NCBI GenBank assembly: GCA_026196045.1
Contig: JAPHRJ010000018.1
Location: 1 to 53,152, forward strand
Direction: 5' to 3'
From: Gammaproteobacteria bacterium
Lineage (GTDB): Bacteria; Pseudomonadota; Gammaproteobacteria; UBA6429; Thiohalophilaceae
Length of the DNA stretch: 53,152 nucleotides
The position numbers and the translations under genes are program-made. The notes under the pieces are model-generated. The model was given only the letters and a program-made list of their open reading frames with translations, did not search any database and was not told where the DNA came from. Shown one piece after another: positions 9,948-18,032 of the stretch (its first letter is position 1; every line of letters starts with the position of its first letter).

Positions 9948-10563
9948 TTTACTCATGCACAGAGTTAGTTTGATTATTATGGCTATGCTACTTCTGCTCA
10001 TCAGTGGATGTACAAGTACACCTGTTAAAACCATAAAGGAAGATATCGTTGCAAAAGAACAGCAGGAGTTTAATCTGGCCATAAACTATATTAAAGCTAA
10101 ACGCTACGACTCTGCCAGGATCAGGCTCGAACAAATCATTCGCAAATACCCTGATATGTCAGGCGCTTATACCAACCTGGCTATATTAGAATTAAAAAAT
10201 CAGGCCTACCCTGCAGCCAGAGATTATTTGTCTCGTGCAATCGAGGTCAATCCAGATTCTGCCGATGCTCATCATTATATGGGGGTCACATACCGTTTCC
10301 TTGGTCAGTTCAAGCAAGCAGAGGCATCTTATAAAAAATCAATCGATCTTAAACCTGATTATGCCAAAGCCTATTTAAATCTTGGCATCCTTTATGACAT
10401 CTATCTTGATAAGCCTGAATATGCATTACGGCTCTATCAGAAGTACCAGGAGCTGATAAATTCAGAAAGTATAACTGTCAAAAAGTGGATTGCTGAAATT
10501 GAACGACGCATACCGAAAACTGTAAACCGGATTGAACCAGGCATAGGTAACCAGCATGGCTAA
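9922..10563 (+). CDS. Small TPR lipoprotein
   Basis: About 213 residues, with a lipoprotein signal ending ISGC (Cys near residue 30) followed by T, so probably sorted to the outer membrane. Three or four classic TPRs follow: AYTNLAILELKNQAYPAARD, AHHYMGVTYRFLGQFKQAEA and AYLNLGILYDIYLDKPEYAL. The ATG at 9922 was chosen because AGAAG lies at a suitable distance; ATGs at 9928 and 9955 would keep the signal. The reading frame starts inside the end of the preceding gene. It resembles PilF/GltE-type TPR lipoproteins in size and layout, which act as pilotins or scaffold parts. Here a scaffold role in the ExbBD-powered complex is likely but not shown. Confidence 0.85.
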   Translation: MTMYLLPTNLLMHRVSLIIMAMLLLLISGCTSTPVKTIKEDIVAKEQQEFNLAINYIKAKRYDSARIRLEQIIRKYPDMSGAYTNLAILELKNQAYPAARDYLSRAIEVNPDSADAHHYMGVTYRFLGQFKQAEASYKKSIDLKPDYAKAYLNLGILYDIYLDKPEYALRLYQKYQELINSESITVKKWIAEIERRIPKTVNRIEPGIGNQHG

Positions 10564-10831
10564 AATTATTATTAGCACGTTATTTTTCCTATGCCTGCAA
10601 CCAGTCTTTGCTGAAACACGCATCGAAATGCAGGGTACATCCATTATTGGTAACCATGAATTACCAAAAATTCTTTATATAGTGCCATGGAAAAAATCTG
10701 AGTTACCTGAAATGCAACAACCACCGATGAACCAGATCATTTCAGATGTATTAACACCGATAGAACGCGATGAGTTTAAACGTCAGATCTATTACCACCG
10801 CGCCTTTTCAAACACAGAAGAAACTCCATAA
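10556..10831 (+). CDS. Small exported protein in the TPR/ExbBD cluster
   Basis: A 91-residue protein with a signal peptide (cleavage after PVFA, near residue 19). The mature part has a strand-rich core with GNHELPKILYIVPWK and a C-terminal TPIERDEFKRQIYYHR segment. Its ATG overlaps the end of the small TPR lipoprotein gene by 8 bp, so the two are coupled. I do not recognise a named family. The compact conserved-looking LPKILYIVPW core and its tight place in the operon argue that it is a real structural part. It ends the first transcription unit before the CRP-type promoter. Confidence 0.75.
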   Translation: MAKIIISTLFFLCLQPVFAETRIEMQGTSIIGNHELPKILYIVPWKKSELPEMQQPPMNQIISDVLTPIERDEFKRQIYYHRAFSNTEETP

Positions 10832-10883
10832 TCCGAGCTTATTCTATGTTTTAGTGACGTCCGTTTTTTACATCGTTCGTACT

Positions 10884-10928
10884 TGTGACTTGATTCACAT
10901 ATTACAACAGGTAATAAGGACGTATTAT
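10884..10928 (+). promoter_or_regulatory. CRP-type operator and -10 box upstream of exbB
   Basis: TGTGA (10884-10888), six bases, then TCACA (10895-10899): an exact match to the CRP/Vfr core palindrome. A TATTAT -10 box lies at 10923-10928, which puts a start near 10935 and the operator centre at about -43, close to the class II position of -41.5. No good -35 box is needed in that arrangement. The leader to the exbB ATG would be about 65 nt. An FNR site (TTGAT-N4-ATCAA) is not present. Confidence 0.65.
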
Positions 10929-10999
10929 TTTTATACTAGGTGATTATTACAACGGCAATCACCGTTAACTTTAATTTTTCTGTCACGAAGGAGATAACA

Positions 11000-11641
11000 A
11001 TGTATGCCAGTGTAATCAGTTTTTTTCAGGATGGTGGGACATTCATGTACCCAATCATGATTGTTTTAGCTATTGGCCTTGCTATCACGCTTGAACGCTA
11101 CCTCTACCTTACGGCGGCGAAACGTAGAAATAGTAAATTACTTAAACAGCTCCTGCCACTGTTACAGGATGGTGATTTCAAGCAGGCCTATGGCATTGCA
11201 ACCAAATCAAACCATGCCATCAGTCGCATGCTGTCACAGGGCCTGTCGCGGTTTAACAGCGCCAGTAATCGTGATGATATTGAAACCGCCATGGAAGAAA
11301 GTATGCTGGAAGCCATTCCTCGTCTTGAGAGGCGGACTCACTATCTTGCTATGCTGGCTAATATTGCAACCCTGTTAGGCCTGCTCGGTACCATTATTGG
11401 TTTAATCAAGGCCTTTACCGCTGTTGCAGCTGTAGACCCTTCTTTAAAAGCAGAAATTTTATCGACCAGTATTTCAGTTGCCATGAATACCACCGCCTTT
11501 GGACTCATGGTTGCAATTCCTTTACTCTTGTTCTTTACCGTGTTGCAGACTAAAACGACCCAGGTTGTCGATAGTCTCGAAATGGCCACTGTCAAGTTCG
11601 CCAACTTATTAATGCATCGTAAGAACTCTACTTCAGTATGA
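11000..11641 (+). CDS. MotA/TolQ/ExbB-type proton channel protein
   Basis: A 213-residue inner-membrane protein. AAGGAG lies 7 bp before the ATG at 11000, which decides the start; the open frame extends back to a GTG at 10940 without a ribosome site. Helix 1 is at about 16-34 (PIMIVLAIGLAITLERYLYL), then a cytoplasmic loop ending in RRTHYLAMLANIATLLGLLGTIIG (two pieces of the classic TolQ/ExbB signature), and a third helix at about 155-180. Such proteins form the pentameric stator that works with ExbD dimers to turn proton flow into motion. The stop overlaps the next start (ATGA). It is the motor of this cluster; the symbol exbB is avoided because the system is not the TonB iron system. Confidence 0.92.
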   Translation: MYASVISFFQDGGTFMYPIMIVLAIGLAITLERYLYLTAAKRRNSKLLKQLLPLLQDGDFKQAYGIATKSNHAISRMLSQGLSRFNSASNRDDIETAMEESMLEAIPRLERRTHYLAMLANIATLLGLLGTIIGLIKAFTAVAAVDPSLKAEILSTSISVAMNTTAFGLMVAIPLLLFFTVLQTKTTQVVDSLEMATVKFANLLMHRKNSTSV

Positions 11642-12150
11642 GCCGAATCCGCCATCGACATCGGCGCCAGCCTGTTAGTGCTGAACTGAATATTACTGCC
11701 TTCATGAACCTGATGGTGGTGCTGGTCCCGTTCCTGTTAATGACGGCAGTCTTTTCGCATCTGACAATCCTGGAATTAAACCTGCCTGCCAGTGCTAACC
11801 CTGCAGATAATAAAAAACCAGCACTTGAAATTCAGGTCATTATTCAGAAAGACAGTCTATTAATTGCCGATACCCGTGGCGGCCTGATTAAACGCATTGC
11901 AATTGATAAATCTGGACAACACTACAAAGTGCTGCGTGAAAGTCTGAAACAGGTCAAAGCCCGTTTCCCGGACAAAACCTCCGCTACGATTCTGTCGCAA
12001 CCAGATACTGACTACAACACATTGGTCCAGGTTATGGACAGTGTCCGCAGTTATCCTGCGCTGGAAGATGGTAAAACCATTTATGCTGAACTGTTCCCTG
12101 ATATTTCAATTGGTGATGCGCCTACAGTAGCCGCCGGTACGAACAAATGA
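11638..12150 (+). CDS. ExbD/TolR-like protein lacking the membrane Asp
   Basis: A 170-residue protein with a basic N-terminus (RHRHRR), one membrane helix at about 19-41, and a periplasmic domain of TolR type with VQVMDSVRSYPALEDGKTIYAELFPDI. In ExbD/TolR the helix carries a conserved Asp that takes the proton. Here the aligned position is Asn24 (AFMNLMVV), so this copy probably cannot carry protons itself. It overlaps exbB and the next exbD by ATGA, which implies fixed stoichiometry. Paired ExbD-like proteins also occur in Agl-type motors (AglV/AglS). A structural subunit of the stator is the likely role. Confidence 0.85.
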   Translation: MSRIRHRHRRQPVSAELNITAFMNLMVVLVPFLLMTAVFSHLTILELNLPASANPADNKKPALEIQVIIQKDSLLIADTRGGLIKRIAIDKSGQHYKVLRESLKQVKARFPDKTSATILSQPDTDYNTLVQVMDSVRSYPALEDGKTIYAELFPDISIGDAPTVAAGTNK

Positions 12151-12653
12151 AAGATTCACGTCGTATAAAACGCATTATGCGTCATCACAAACGCAGTGGT
12201 AATCAAAATGCTATTTTAAACATGGTTTCTTTGATGGATATTTTTACCATCCTGGTTTTTTTCCTGCTGGTAACCTCCAGTGACTCTGAAATCCTGCCAA
12301 CTCCCAAAGCGATTAAGCTACCTGAGTCCAGTGCTGAAAAATATCCAAAACAAACATTAGTTATTATGGTGAATGATCAGGATATTCGTATTAATGATAA
12401 GTTGGTTACGTCGATTGCAGAGGTAAAAAGAAATAACAAATCTACTATTCCCGCATTAAAGACAGCTTTAACAAGCTATCGTGGACAGGAAAAGACTGGA
12501 CGCAGCTCTGTTAACAAAGAGGCTGTGACGATTATGGGGGATAAAACCATTCCCTATAACTTATTGAAAAAGATCATGCTGACCTGTGCAAATAGTGAGT
12601 TCAGTAATATTTCTTTAGCCGTCGTGCAAAAATCTGAATTAGGCATGAACTAA
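12147..12653 (+). CDS. ExbD/TolR-like protein with membrane Asp
   Basis: A 168-residue protein: a basic N-terminus, a membrane helix at about 24-44 with the pattern LNMVSLMDIFTILVFFLL, and a periplasmic domain (LVIMVNDQDIRINDKLV, then KTIPYNLLKKIMLTCANSEFSNISLAVVQK). Asp31 is in place for proton transfer, unlike the preceding paralogue. It overlaps its neighbours on both sides by a few bases. It should form the active ExbD of the motor. Confidence 0.9.
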   Translation: MKDSRRIKRIMRHHKRSGNQNAILNMVSLMDIFTILVFFLLVTSSDSEILPTPKAIKLPESSAEKYPKQTLVIMVNDQDIRINDKLVTSIAEVKRNNKSTIPALKTALTSYRGQEKTGRSSVNKEAVTIMGDKTIPYNLLKKIMLTCANSEFSNISLAVVQKSELGMN

Positions 12654-13579
12654 TGATGGAGTATCAAGCCTACCCCAATACTCCTATTCTGCCCTGGACA
12701 GAAACTGACTTTGATCGCCGTTTTCGAAAAATATTACTGATATTTCTTTTAGTTTTTATTGCTATTGGTGCAGCGGTACCCTTTTTATCTCGTCCCGACA
12801 TTAAGCCGCAATCACTTAACCAGGTCGCTCCCCGTCTGGCTAAATTGATTTTACAGAAAAAACAGACCCTAAAACCCAAACCACAGGCCACGGTAAAAAA
12901 AGAAGAACCTAAAAAAGCTGAAAAAGCCAAACCGAAACCTGAAAAGAAAAAAAAGGCCCAGCCTAAAGACGAATCACAACAGGCCCGCAAAAAAGCTCAA
13001 CGTAGTGGCCTGCTTGCTATGCAGGACGAATTAGCCGATTTACGTGAAAGTTTTGATGTTAGTAGTTTGAATACAACCCAGCCGATCAGTAAATCTGGAA
13101 AGCAAAAATCTCAGACACGTAATGACAATATCCTGGGTACACGCGCCAGGTCTGGTAGCCAGGGAATTAATACCGGGTCTTTAAGCAAAGCCACAGGCGG
13201 GACCGCGTTAAGTGGTCGTACTGGCACTCAAGTTAGTAGTCATATCAAAAAATTCGACAAGCCTTCAGAACGCGCAGGCAATGGTAGAGCAGCAAGAAGC
13301 CAGGAAGAAATTGAACTGGTATTCCAGCAAAACAAAGGGGCGATCTACAGTCTCTATAACCGTGCGCTACGCAAAGACCCATCACTACAGGGCAAAGTAT
13401 TATTAGAACTAACGATTTCTGCTGATGGCTCAGTCATCCGTGCCCGTATTGTCAGTAGCGAACTCAATGCACCTAAACTGGAAAAACGTCTCGTTTCACG
13501 TATCAAATTATTCAAATTCTCTCGTCGCGATGTCGACAGCGTGACCGTCACATACCCCATCGATTTCCTGCCTTCCTGA
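12653..13579 (+). CDS. TonB/AgmX-like energy transducer
   Basis: A 308-residue protein: a short cytoplasmic N-terminus, a membrane helix at about 26-45, then a Lys/Pro/Glu/Ala-rich periplasm-spanning stretch (about 68-125) as in TonB. A low-complexity Ser/Thr/Gly region follows, and the C-terminal domain (about 215-308) carries LVFQQNKGAIYSLYNRALRK, GKVLLELTISADGSVIRARI and FKFSRRDVDSVTVTYPIDF. That C-terminus is the AgmX/PglI-type variant of the TonB fold. Proteins of this type pass motor strain to outer-membrane or periplasmic partners; here the TPR lipoproteins are the obvious candidates. The start overlaps the stop of exbD (TAATG). It is the last gene of the motor operon. Confidence 0.88.
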   Translation: MMEYQAYPNTPILPWTETDFDRRFRKILLIFLLVFIAIGAAVPFLSRPDIKPQSLNQVAPRLAKLILQKKQTLKPKPQATVKKEEPKKAEKAKPKPEKKKKAQPKDESQQARKKAQRSGLLAMQDELADLRESFDVSSLNTTQPISKSGKQKSQTRNDNILGTRARSGSQGINTGSLSKATGGTALSGRTGTQVSSHIKKFDKPSERAGNGRAARSQEEIELVFQQNKGAIYSLYNRALRKDPSLQGKVLLELTISADGSVIRARIVSSELNAPKLEKRLVSRIKLFKFSRRDVDSVTVTYPIDFLPS

Positions 13580-13598
13580 TCATCCTTTTTTTCACAAA

Positions 13599-13642
13599 CC
13601 AGAATTTCTACGTGCCTTTACATAAAAATTTCTGGAATTTTT
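13599..13642 (+). terminator. Possible terminator after the TonB-like gene
   Basis: CCAGAA at 13599-13604 pairs with TTCTGG at 13630-13635, extended by TTT/AAA with a bulged base. AATTTTT follows. The loop is long (about 20 nt), so efficiency is uncertain. Confidence 0.4.
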
Positions 13643-13721
13643 CTCTCATAGCAAACGTCTACTAGAATAGTAGTCAATAGTTAAGCCCCATTATATCCAC
13701 ACATTCTTAAGGAGAAGGTTG

Positions 13722-14195
13722 ATGTCAAAATACCTATTATGGTTCTTACCTTTACTAGGCCTCCTGGTTACACCAGCGGCTTATTCCGCAGATCGTTATG
13801 GAAAACAAAAGGTCGTATACCACATCAATTATGACCAGCCCAAAGCCCAGGCCGGTGCCTTACGAAATATCCAGAACCATATTAATGCGGTAGGTGCCGA
13901 AAACATGGACATTAAAATTGTTCTTCATGGCAAAGGACTTTCACTCTTACTAATGCCTGAAGCTAAAGAAAATACCCGTATGGAATATGCAAATGCTGAT
14001 GAAGTTCGTCAGGCTAAAATTTCTGGACTGAAAGACCAGGGAGTGAAATTCCAGGTCTGTGCCAATACCCTGAAAGGGAAAAAAATCAGCTACGAGGATG
14101 ATCTCTATGATGTCTATGATTCTGACATCGTTCCAAGTGGCGTTGCAGAATTATCGTATCTGCAAATGCAGGGTTATACCTATATAAAACCTTAG
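13722..14195 (+). CDS. Exported DsrE-family protein
   Basis: A 157-residue protein with a signal peptide (cleavage after AYSA, near residue 23) and a DsrE/DsrF-like fold: KVVYHINYDQPKAQAGALRNIQNHINAVG, then IKIVLHGKGLSLLL, then LKDQGVKFQVCANTLKGKKI. A strong AAGGAGAAGG lies just before the ATG at 13722, so the TTG at 13719 is not used. The Cys in FQVCANTL is the position often kept in periplasmic DsrE proteins of sulfur-using bacteria, but it is also common in proteins without sulfur-transfer function. It is the same strand as the motor operon but follows a 142-bp gap with a likely terminator. A role in sulfur-compound binding is possible, not shown. Confidence 0.85.
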   Translation: MSKYLLWFLPLLGLLVTPAAYSADRYGKQKVVYHINYDQPKAQAGALRNIQNHINAVGAENMDIKIVLHGKGLSLLLMPEAKENTRMEYANADEVRQAKISGLKDQGVKFQVCANTLKGKKISYEDDLYDVYDSDIVPSGVAELSYLQMQGYTYIKP

Positions 14196-14586
14196 TCACT
14201 CGGTTAGATCCGACAGACTGGAACTATACACACATATAACACATGGTTATTATTGCTCGTTTGCGGTCTACGCTGAAAAATAACCTGTAAAATCAAGTTT
14301 ATGCGAGGAAATTCCTCTGGACAGGCCGGCACTTGTTCACAGATTTTAACTTTACCTGCTCACTTTTTGTCCTTGTAGTCTACGTTGTGCGGCACTTCAC
14401 AACACAGTTTGAATGCATCTACTACATTTAGCCTGTCACTGCCGAGACTGCATCTGGTAAGACAATATCGGGGCCCTGCTGAGAGCCTGAAAAAGCTTCA
14501 GTATTTTCAGGATTGTCCGCTGTATTTGTTATCCCGATATCAGCTTTTATTTTTTAACATTTTGAAACTTAAGTACTTTATTACAT
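14196..14586. other. Intergenic region without a gene
   Basis: No convincing coding frame. GGTTATT (14245-14251) and AATAACC (14279-14285) form an inverted repeat with a 27-nt loop, and GAGGAA/TTCCTC (14305-14317) is a perfect 6-bp palindrome around one base. TTGAAA near 14562 could be a -35 box for the following gene, but no good -10 was found. The region probably holds the regulatory DNA of the cyclic-nucleotide-binding gene. Confidence 0.4.
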
Positions 14587-17500
14587 ATGGCTAAAAGCAA
14601 TACAATTCTGGACAAAAAATTACTGCAAACGCTGGAACCTCTCAGTAATTTAGCTCATGACAAGCTGGAAGAACTGGTGAACAAATCGGTTATACAGGAT
14701 TTTCCACCAGGAAAACTGCTATTCAAACAGGGCGACAGCGACAGCCATACTTTCTTCCTTATCAACGGCCAGGTTGAATTACTGGAAGTCGGGCAGAAGA
14801 AAAATAAAATCATTAAAGCCAAATCTAAAGATGCTTCTCTGCCACTTGCACAGGAGCTACCGCGCCCCTGCTCTGGCCGCACCAAAACTGAAACCACTCT
14901 GGTTATCATTGATAGCAATCTGCTCGAAATTCTGAGCGACGACAATCCCTCCGGTACATTTGAAGTAGAAGAACTGGGAGGCGATGACGGCGGCTACTGG
15001 ATGACCCGTTTCCTTCAGTCCCGTGCGTTTCTTAAACTCCCAACAGAAAATATCCAGGCCCTGCTTATGGCCATGGAAGAATTTCCTGTATCTAAAGGAG
15101 AAGTCATTATTCATCAGGGTGCCAAGGACGACTATTACTACATAGTACAAAGTGGTAAATGTGCCGTTTCCCGTCGACCCGCCCCGAATGCTGAAGAAAT
15201 GCAACTGGCCATTCTCAAGGAAGGTGATGGTTTTGGTGAAGAATCACTAATCACCAATAGTAAACGTAACGCCAATATTACGATGCTTGAAGATGGCATC
15301 CTGATGCGCGTTAATAAAAAAGATTTTTTGACCTATCTGGCCAGTCCTCTGATTCTGTTTACAGAAGAAAAGGATGTGCTGGAAAGTGTTGGTAAAGGCA
15401 GCCTGCTGATTGATGTGCGCACCCATGAGGAATACCACGCCACTCATGTTGAAGGTTCGGTCAATATTCCTTTATCCATGTTGCGACTTAAAGTTGATGG
15501 TTTAAACCCAACTCGTGATTATATTCTTTGCTGTAATGATGCCACACTGAGTTCAGCGGCAGCATTCCTGTTGACCCAGCATGGCCTGACCTGTCACGTA
15601 TTAAAAGGTGGCCTCAAGGCCGCCAATATTCAATTACCCGCTCCTAACCTGTCGGTTAATGTCGCACCTAAAGATAATCGTAAAGTTCAAGCAGCCGATC
15701 AAAAACGTAAAGTCGCGGAAGAAAAAGCTGAAAAAATTCAGCAACAGGCCCAGGTCGCTCATGATCAGGCTGAACAACTATCCAAACGCGTTGCCGCCGC
15801 CGAACAGGCTCAGCGTAAGGCCGAACAGGAAGTTGCCCGTCTGCAACAGGAAGAGCTTGCTCAACGTGACAACGCCATTCGTTCAGCCAAAATGCGCATT
15901 GAGAAAGAAGCCTCACGTGCACGCAAAGCTGAAGAAAAAGCGGCCAAACTCAAAATTGAAGCCAAGGCTATTAGTAATAAGGCAAATGAAGAATTACTCA
16001 AAGCGCGAGAAGAAGCGGCAGCTGTAGTTAAACGTCAGGCCGCACTGGATGATTCTCTGAATCATGCCAAAGAAGTAGCTGCCGAAGCAGAAAAAGTGGC
16101 CGCACATGCACGTAAGCAGGCACAGATTGAAGCCGCACAAATTCGTCAACAGGCCGAAGATGAAGCTCAACAACTGCGTACTGAAATGGAAGAAACCTCG
16201 CGCAAAATTGTTGCTGATGCACAACGAGCTAAAGAACAACAGGAAGAACAACGTCGTATAGCGATGGATGCTGTACGCAAAAAAGAACAGGAAGCGGAAA
16301 TCATACGTCAACAGGCCGCAACAGAAGCAGCAGAAATGCGTTCGGCCTTTGAAGCTGAACGAGATCAGTTACGACGGGAAACCGAAGAACAACGACAGAA
16401 AGAAGAAACACAACGCCGCGCACAGCATGAAGAAGAAAAAAGAAAAGCGGCGGCTGATGCCGAAGCCATACGACATCAGGCGCAACTTGAAGCTGAAAAA
16501 ATGCGGGCTGAATTATTAGCAGCCCAACAGGAATTCCAGGAAAGCCTTAACCAGGCAAAAACTGAAGAACAGAAACAACGCCAGCGTATGTTGGAAGAGG
16601 CACAGGAACATGCGCAACAGGTTATTGCTAACACAACACTGAAAGCTGAGCAGGAAGCCGAAAGTATTCGCCTACGAGCGGAGCAGGAAGCGGAACAACT
16701 ACACCAGGAACTGGAGTCTGCCCGAAAACAAATTGAGGAATCTCACGCTACCGTATCCAGAGTTGAACGGATTAAACGTGAAACCTTACTGGAAGAGTCT
16801 CGTCGCCAGGCTCAGGCCCTGCTAAAACAAAATGCAGAAAAAGCGGCCCATGATGCAGAAGAGATCCGAGAAAATGCACTGGCTGAAGCCGAGCAACTTC
16901 GTAGCGAGTTAGCCAGAGCACGCGAACAAATTGAAGGAACCGTTGCCAAGGCCCAGGTTCTGAGTGGTCAGCAGAAACAACAGATTATCAGTGATGCTCA
17001 GGAACGGGCTCAGCAGGTAATTAATGAAGCCACGATGAAAGCGGAACAAAAGGCGGAAGCCATTCGCCTGCTAGCGCAGGAAGAAGCCGAACAACTTCGC
17101 CAGGAACTTGAACGTACCAGGATGGAGCTGGCTGAACAGGCCGCACAGGCCAGACAGGAACAGGCTGAACAGGTACGTCAGGCTAAGATCAAAAAAGAAC
17201 AGGCAAAAAAAGCACAACTGCGGAAACAGCAGGCTAAAAAAGAAGATCAGGCTCGCATGATGGCCGAACAAATTCGAGCCAAGCTGGAACAGGCCGAACA
17301 GGAACGTCAAAACCAGGAACTGGAAAAAACCGGTGAAGGTATGGCGCTGGCCGAAGTAAAAATAAAACGTGTGGATAATCGAATTATTCTTGAAGGTGCC
17401 GAAGACATCTTTATTTTCAAAGAACCCTCTGTTAAACAGGATGATATTCCAGTCCTCAATCAGACAAGCGGTTCTCAAACAGCTCAAACTCACGAAGAAG

Positions 17501-17991
17501 ATGAACTTCCTTCTTTCAATATTGAAGGAGATGATACGCCTGCTGTTACTCCCTTTAATGCTCAGGAGTTCAATCGTGCAAGGCGTGAACGTGATGAGGT
17601 CATTGCCCAGGCGACACGAAGTAAACGCAAAGGAATCTTTGCTGTTGCCGCCAGCTTGATCGTTACCGTTGCAGTAGGCGCGACCTTTATTGTCATGAAG
17701 CCGGAGTTACTGGATCAAAATATGTTTGCCCAAAATCAAGGGGCTCCCAAATTAACGGCCAAGGCATCCATCAATCCAGTTAGTAACCTGAAGAAAGCCA
17801 TTGAGCTTCCCTCAGCGCTGGCCATCAAGAAAGAAGAATCTCAGCTCATGCAGGAAGCGGAAGCTACTTTTAATAAAATGGTAGATAAATGGAAAGATCT
17901 TGTATCAATCGAAACCGATACCATTCCTGCAGTTGATGTTGATACCGTCCCGGCTGAGGAACCGAGTACACAGCAAGAAGCGGGACAATAA
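14587..17991 (+). CDS. Membrane protein with two cNMP-binding domains, rhodanese domain and long coiled coil
   Basis: An 1134-residue protein. Residues about 13-118 and 141-257 are two cyclic-nucleotide-binding domains. The second keeps a good phosphate-binding cassette (FGEESLITNSKRNANI, with Glu and Arg); the first is degenerate (AQELPRPCSGRTKTE). Residues about 258-350 are a rhodanese domain with LIDVRTHEEYHATHVEGSVNIP. Its active loop reads CCNDATLSSAAA: a Cys is present but the usual Arg and Gly are replaced. From about 365 to 920 the sequence is Glu/Gln/Ala/Arg-rich heptads, a very long coiled coil. One membrane helix lies at about 1015-1036 (GIFAVAASLIVTVAVGATFIVM) and a 100-residue tail follows it. 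No ribosome site is visible before the ATG. The domains imply a cAMP- or cGMP-sensing scaffold tied to the inner membrane; no family name is known to me. Confidence 0.85.
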   Translation: MAKSNTILDKKLLQTLEPLSNLAHDKLEELVNKSVIQDFPPGKLLFKQGDSDSHTFFLINGQVELLEVGQKKNKIIKAKSKDASLPLAQELPRPCSGRTKTETTLVIIDSNLLEILSDDNPSGTFEVEELGGDDGGYWMTRFLQSRAFLKLPTENIQALLMAMEEFPVSKGEVIIHQGAKDDYYYIVQSGKCAVSRRPAPNAEEMQLAILKEGDGFGEESLITNSKRNANITMLEDGILMRVNKKDFLTYLASPLILFTEEKDVLESVGKGSLLIDVRTHEEYHATHVEGSVNIPLSMLRLKVDGLNPTRDYILCCNDATLSSAAAFLLTQHGLTCHVLKGGLKAANIQLPAPNLSVNVAPKDNRKVQAADQKRKVAEEKAEKIQQQAQVAHDQAEQLSKRVAAAEQAQRKAEQEVARLQQEELAQRDNAIRSAKMRIEKEASRARKAEEKAAKLKIEAKAISNKANEELLKAREEAAAVVKRQAALDDSLNHAKEVAAEAEKVAAHARKQAQIEAAQIRQQAEDEAQQLRTEMEETSRKIVADAQRAKEQQEEQRRIAMDAVRKKEQEAEIIRQQAATEAAEMRSAFEAERDQLRRETEEQRQKEETQRRAQHEEEKRKAAADAEAIRHQAQLEAEKMRAELLAAQQEFQESLNQAKTEEQKQRQRMLEEAQEHAQQVIANTTLKAEQEAESIRLRAEQEAEQLHQELESARKQIEESHATVSRVERIKRETLLEESRRQAQALLKQNAEKAAHDAEEIRENALAEAEQLRSELARAREQIEGTVAKAQVLSGQQKQQIISDAQERAQQVINEATMKAEQKAEAIRLLAQEEAEQLRQELERTRMELAEQAAQARQEQAEQVRQAKIKKEQAKKAQLRKQQAKKEDQARMMAEQIRAKLEQAEQERQNQELEKTGEGMALAEVKIKRVDNRIILEGAEDIFIFKEPSVKQDDIPVLNQTSGSQTAQTHEEDELPSFNIEGDDTPAVTPFNAQEFNRARRERDEVIAQATRSKRKGIFAVAASLIVTVAVGATFIVMKPELLDQNMFAQNQGAPKLTAKASINPVSNLKKAIELPSALAIKKEESQLMQEAEATFNKMVDKWKDLVSIETDTIPAVDVDTVPAEEPSTQQEAGQ

Positions 17992-18032
17992 TTAAAACTA
18001 CACTGACAATATTATTTTAAAGAACCTGACGA

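Noticed and set aside
10884-10899. FNR/ANR box at the exbB promoter
   Set aside because: TTGAT occurs but the matching ATCAA half is absent; the CRP pattern is exact.
10940-10999. Upstream GTG start for ExbB
   Set aside because: AAGGAG at 10988-10993 marks the ATG at 11000, and the added 20 residues do not fit ExbB proteins.
13722-14195. Part of a Dsr sulfur-oxidation operon
   Set aside because: The protein is exported and no dsrA/B/F/H/C genes are nearby.
14385-14594. 69-codon open frame before the cNMP-binding gene
   Set aside because: Composition is not protein-like, there is no ribosome site, and it runs into the next gene.
15668-17659. Several long antisense and shifted frames over the coiled-coil gene
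   Set aside because: They arise from the repetitive Glu/Gln/Ala codons of the real gene and have no start signals.
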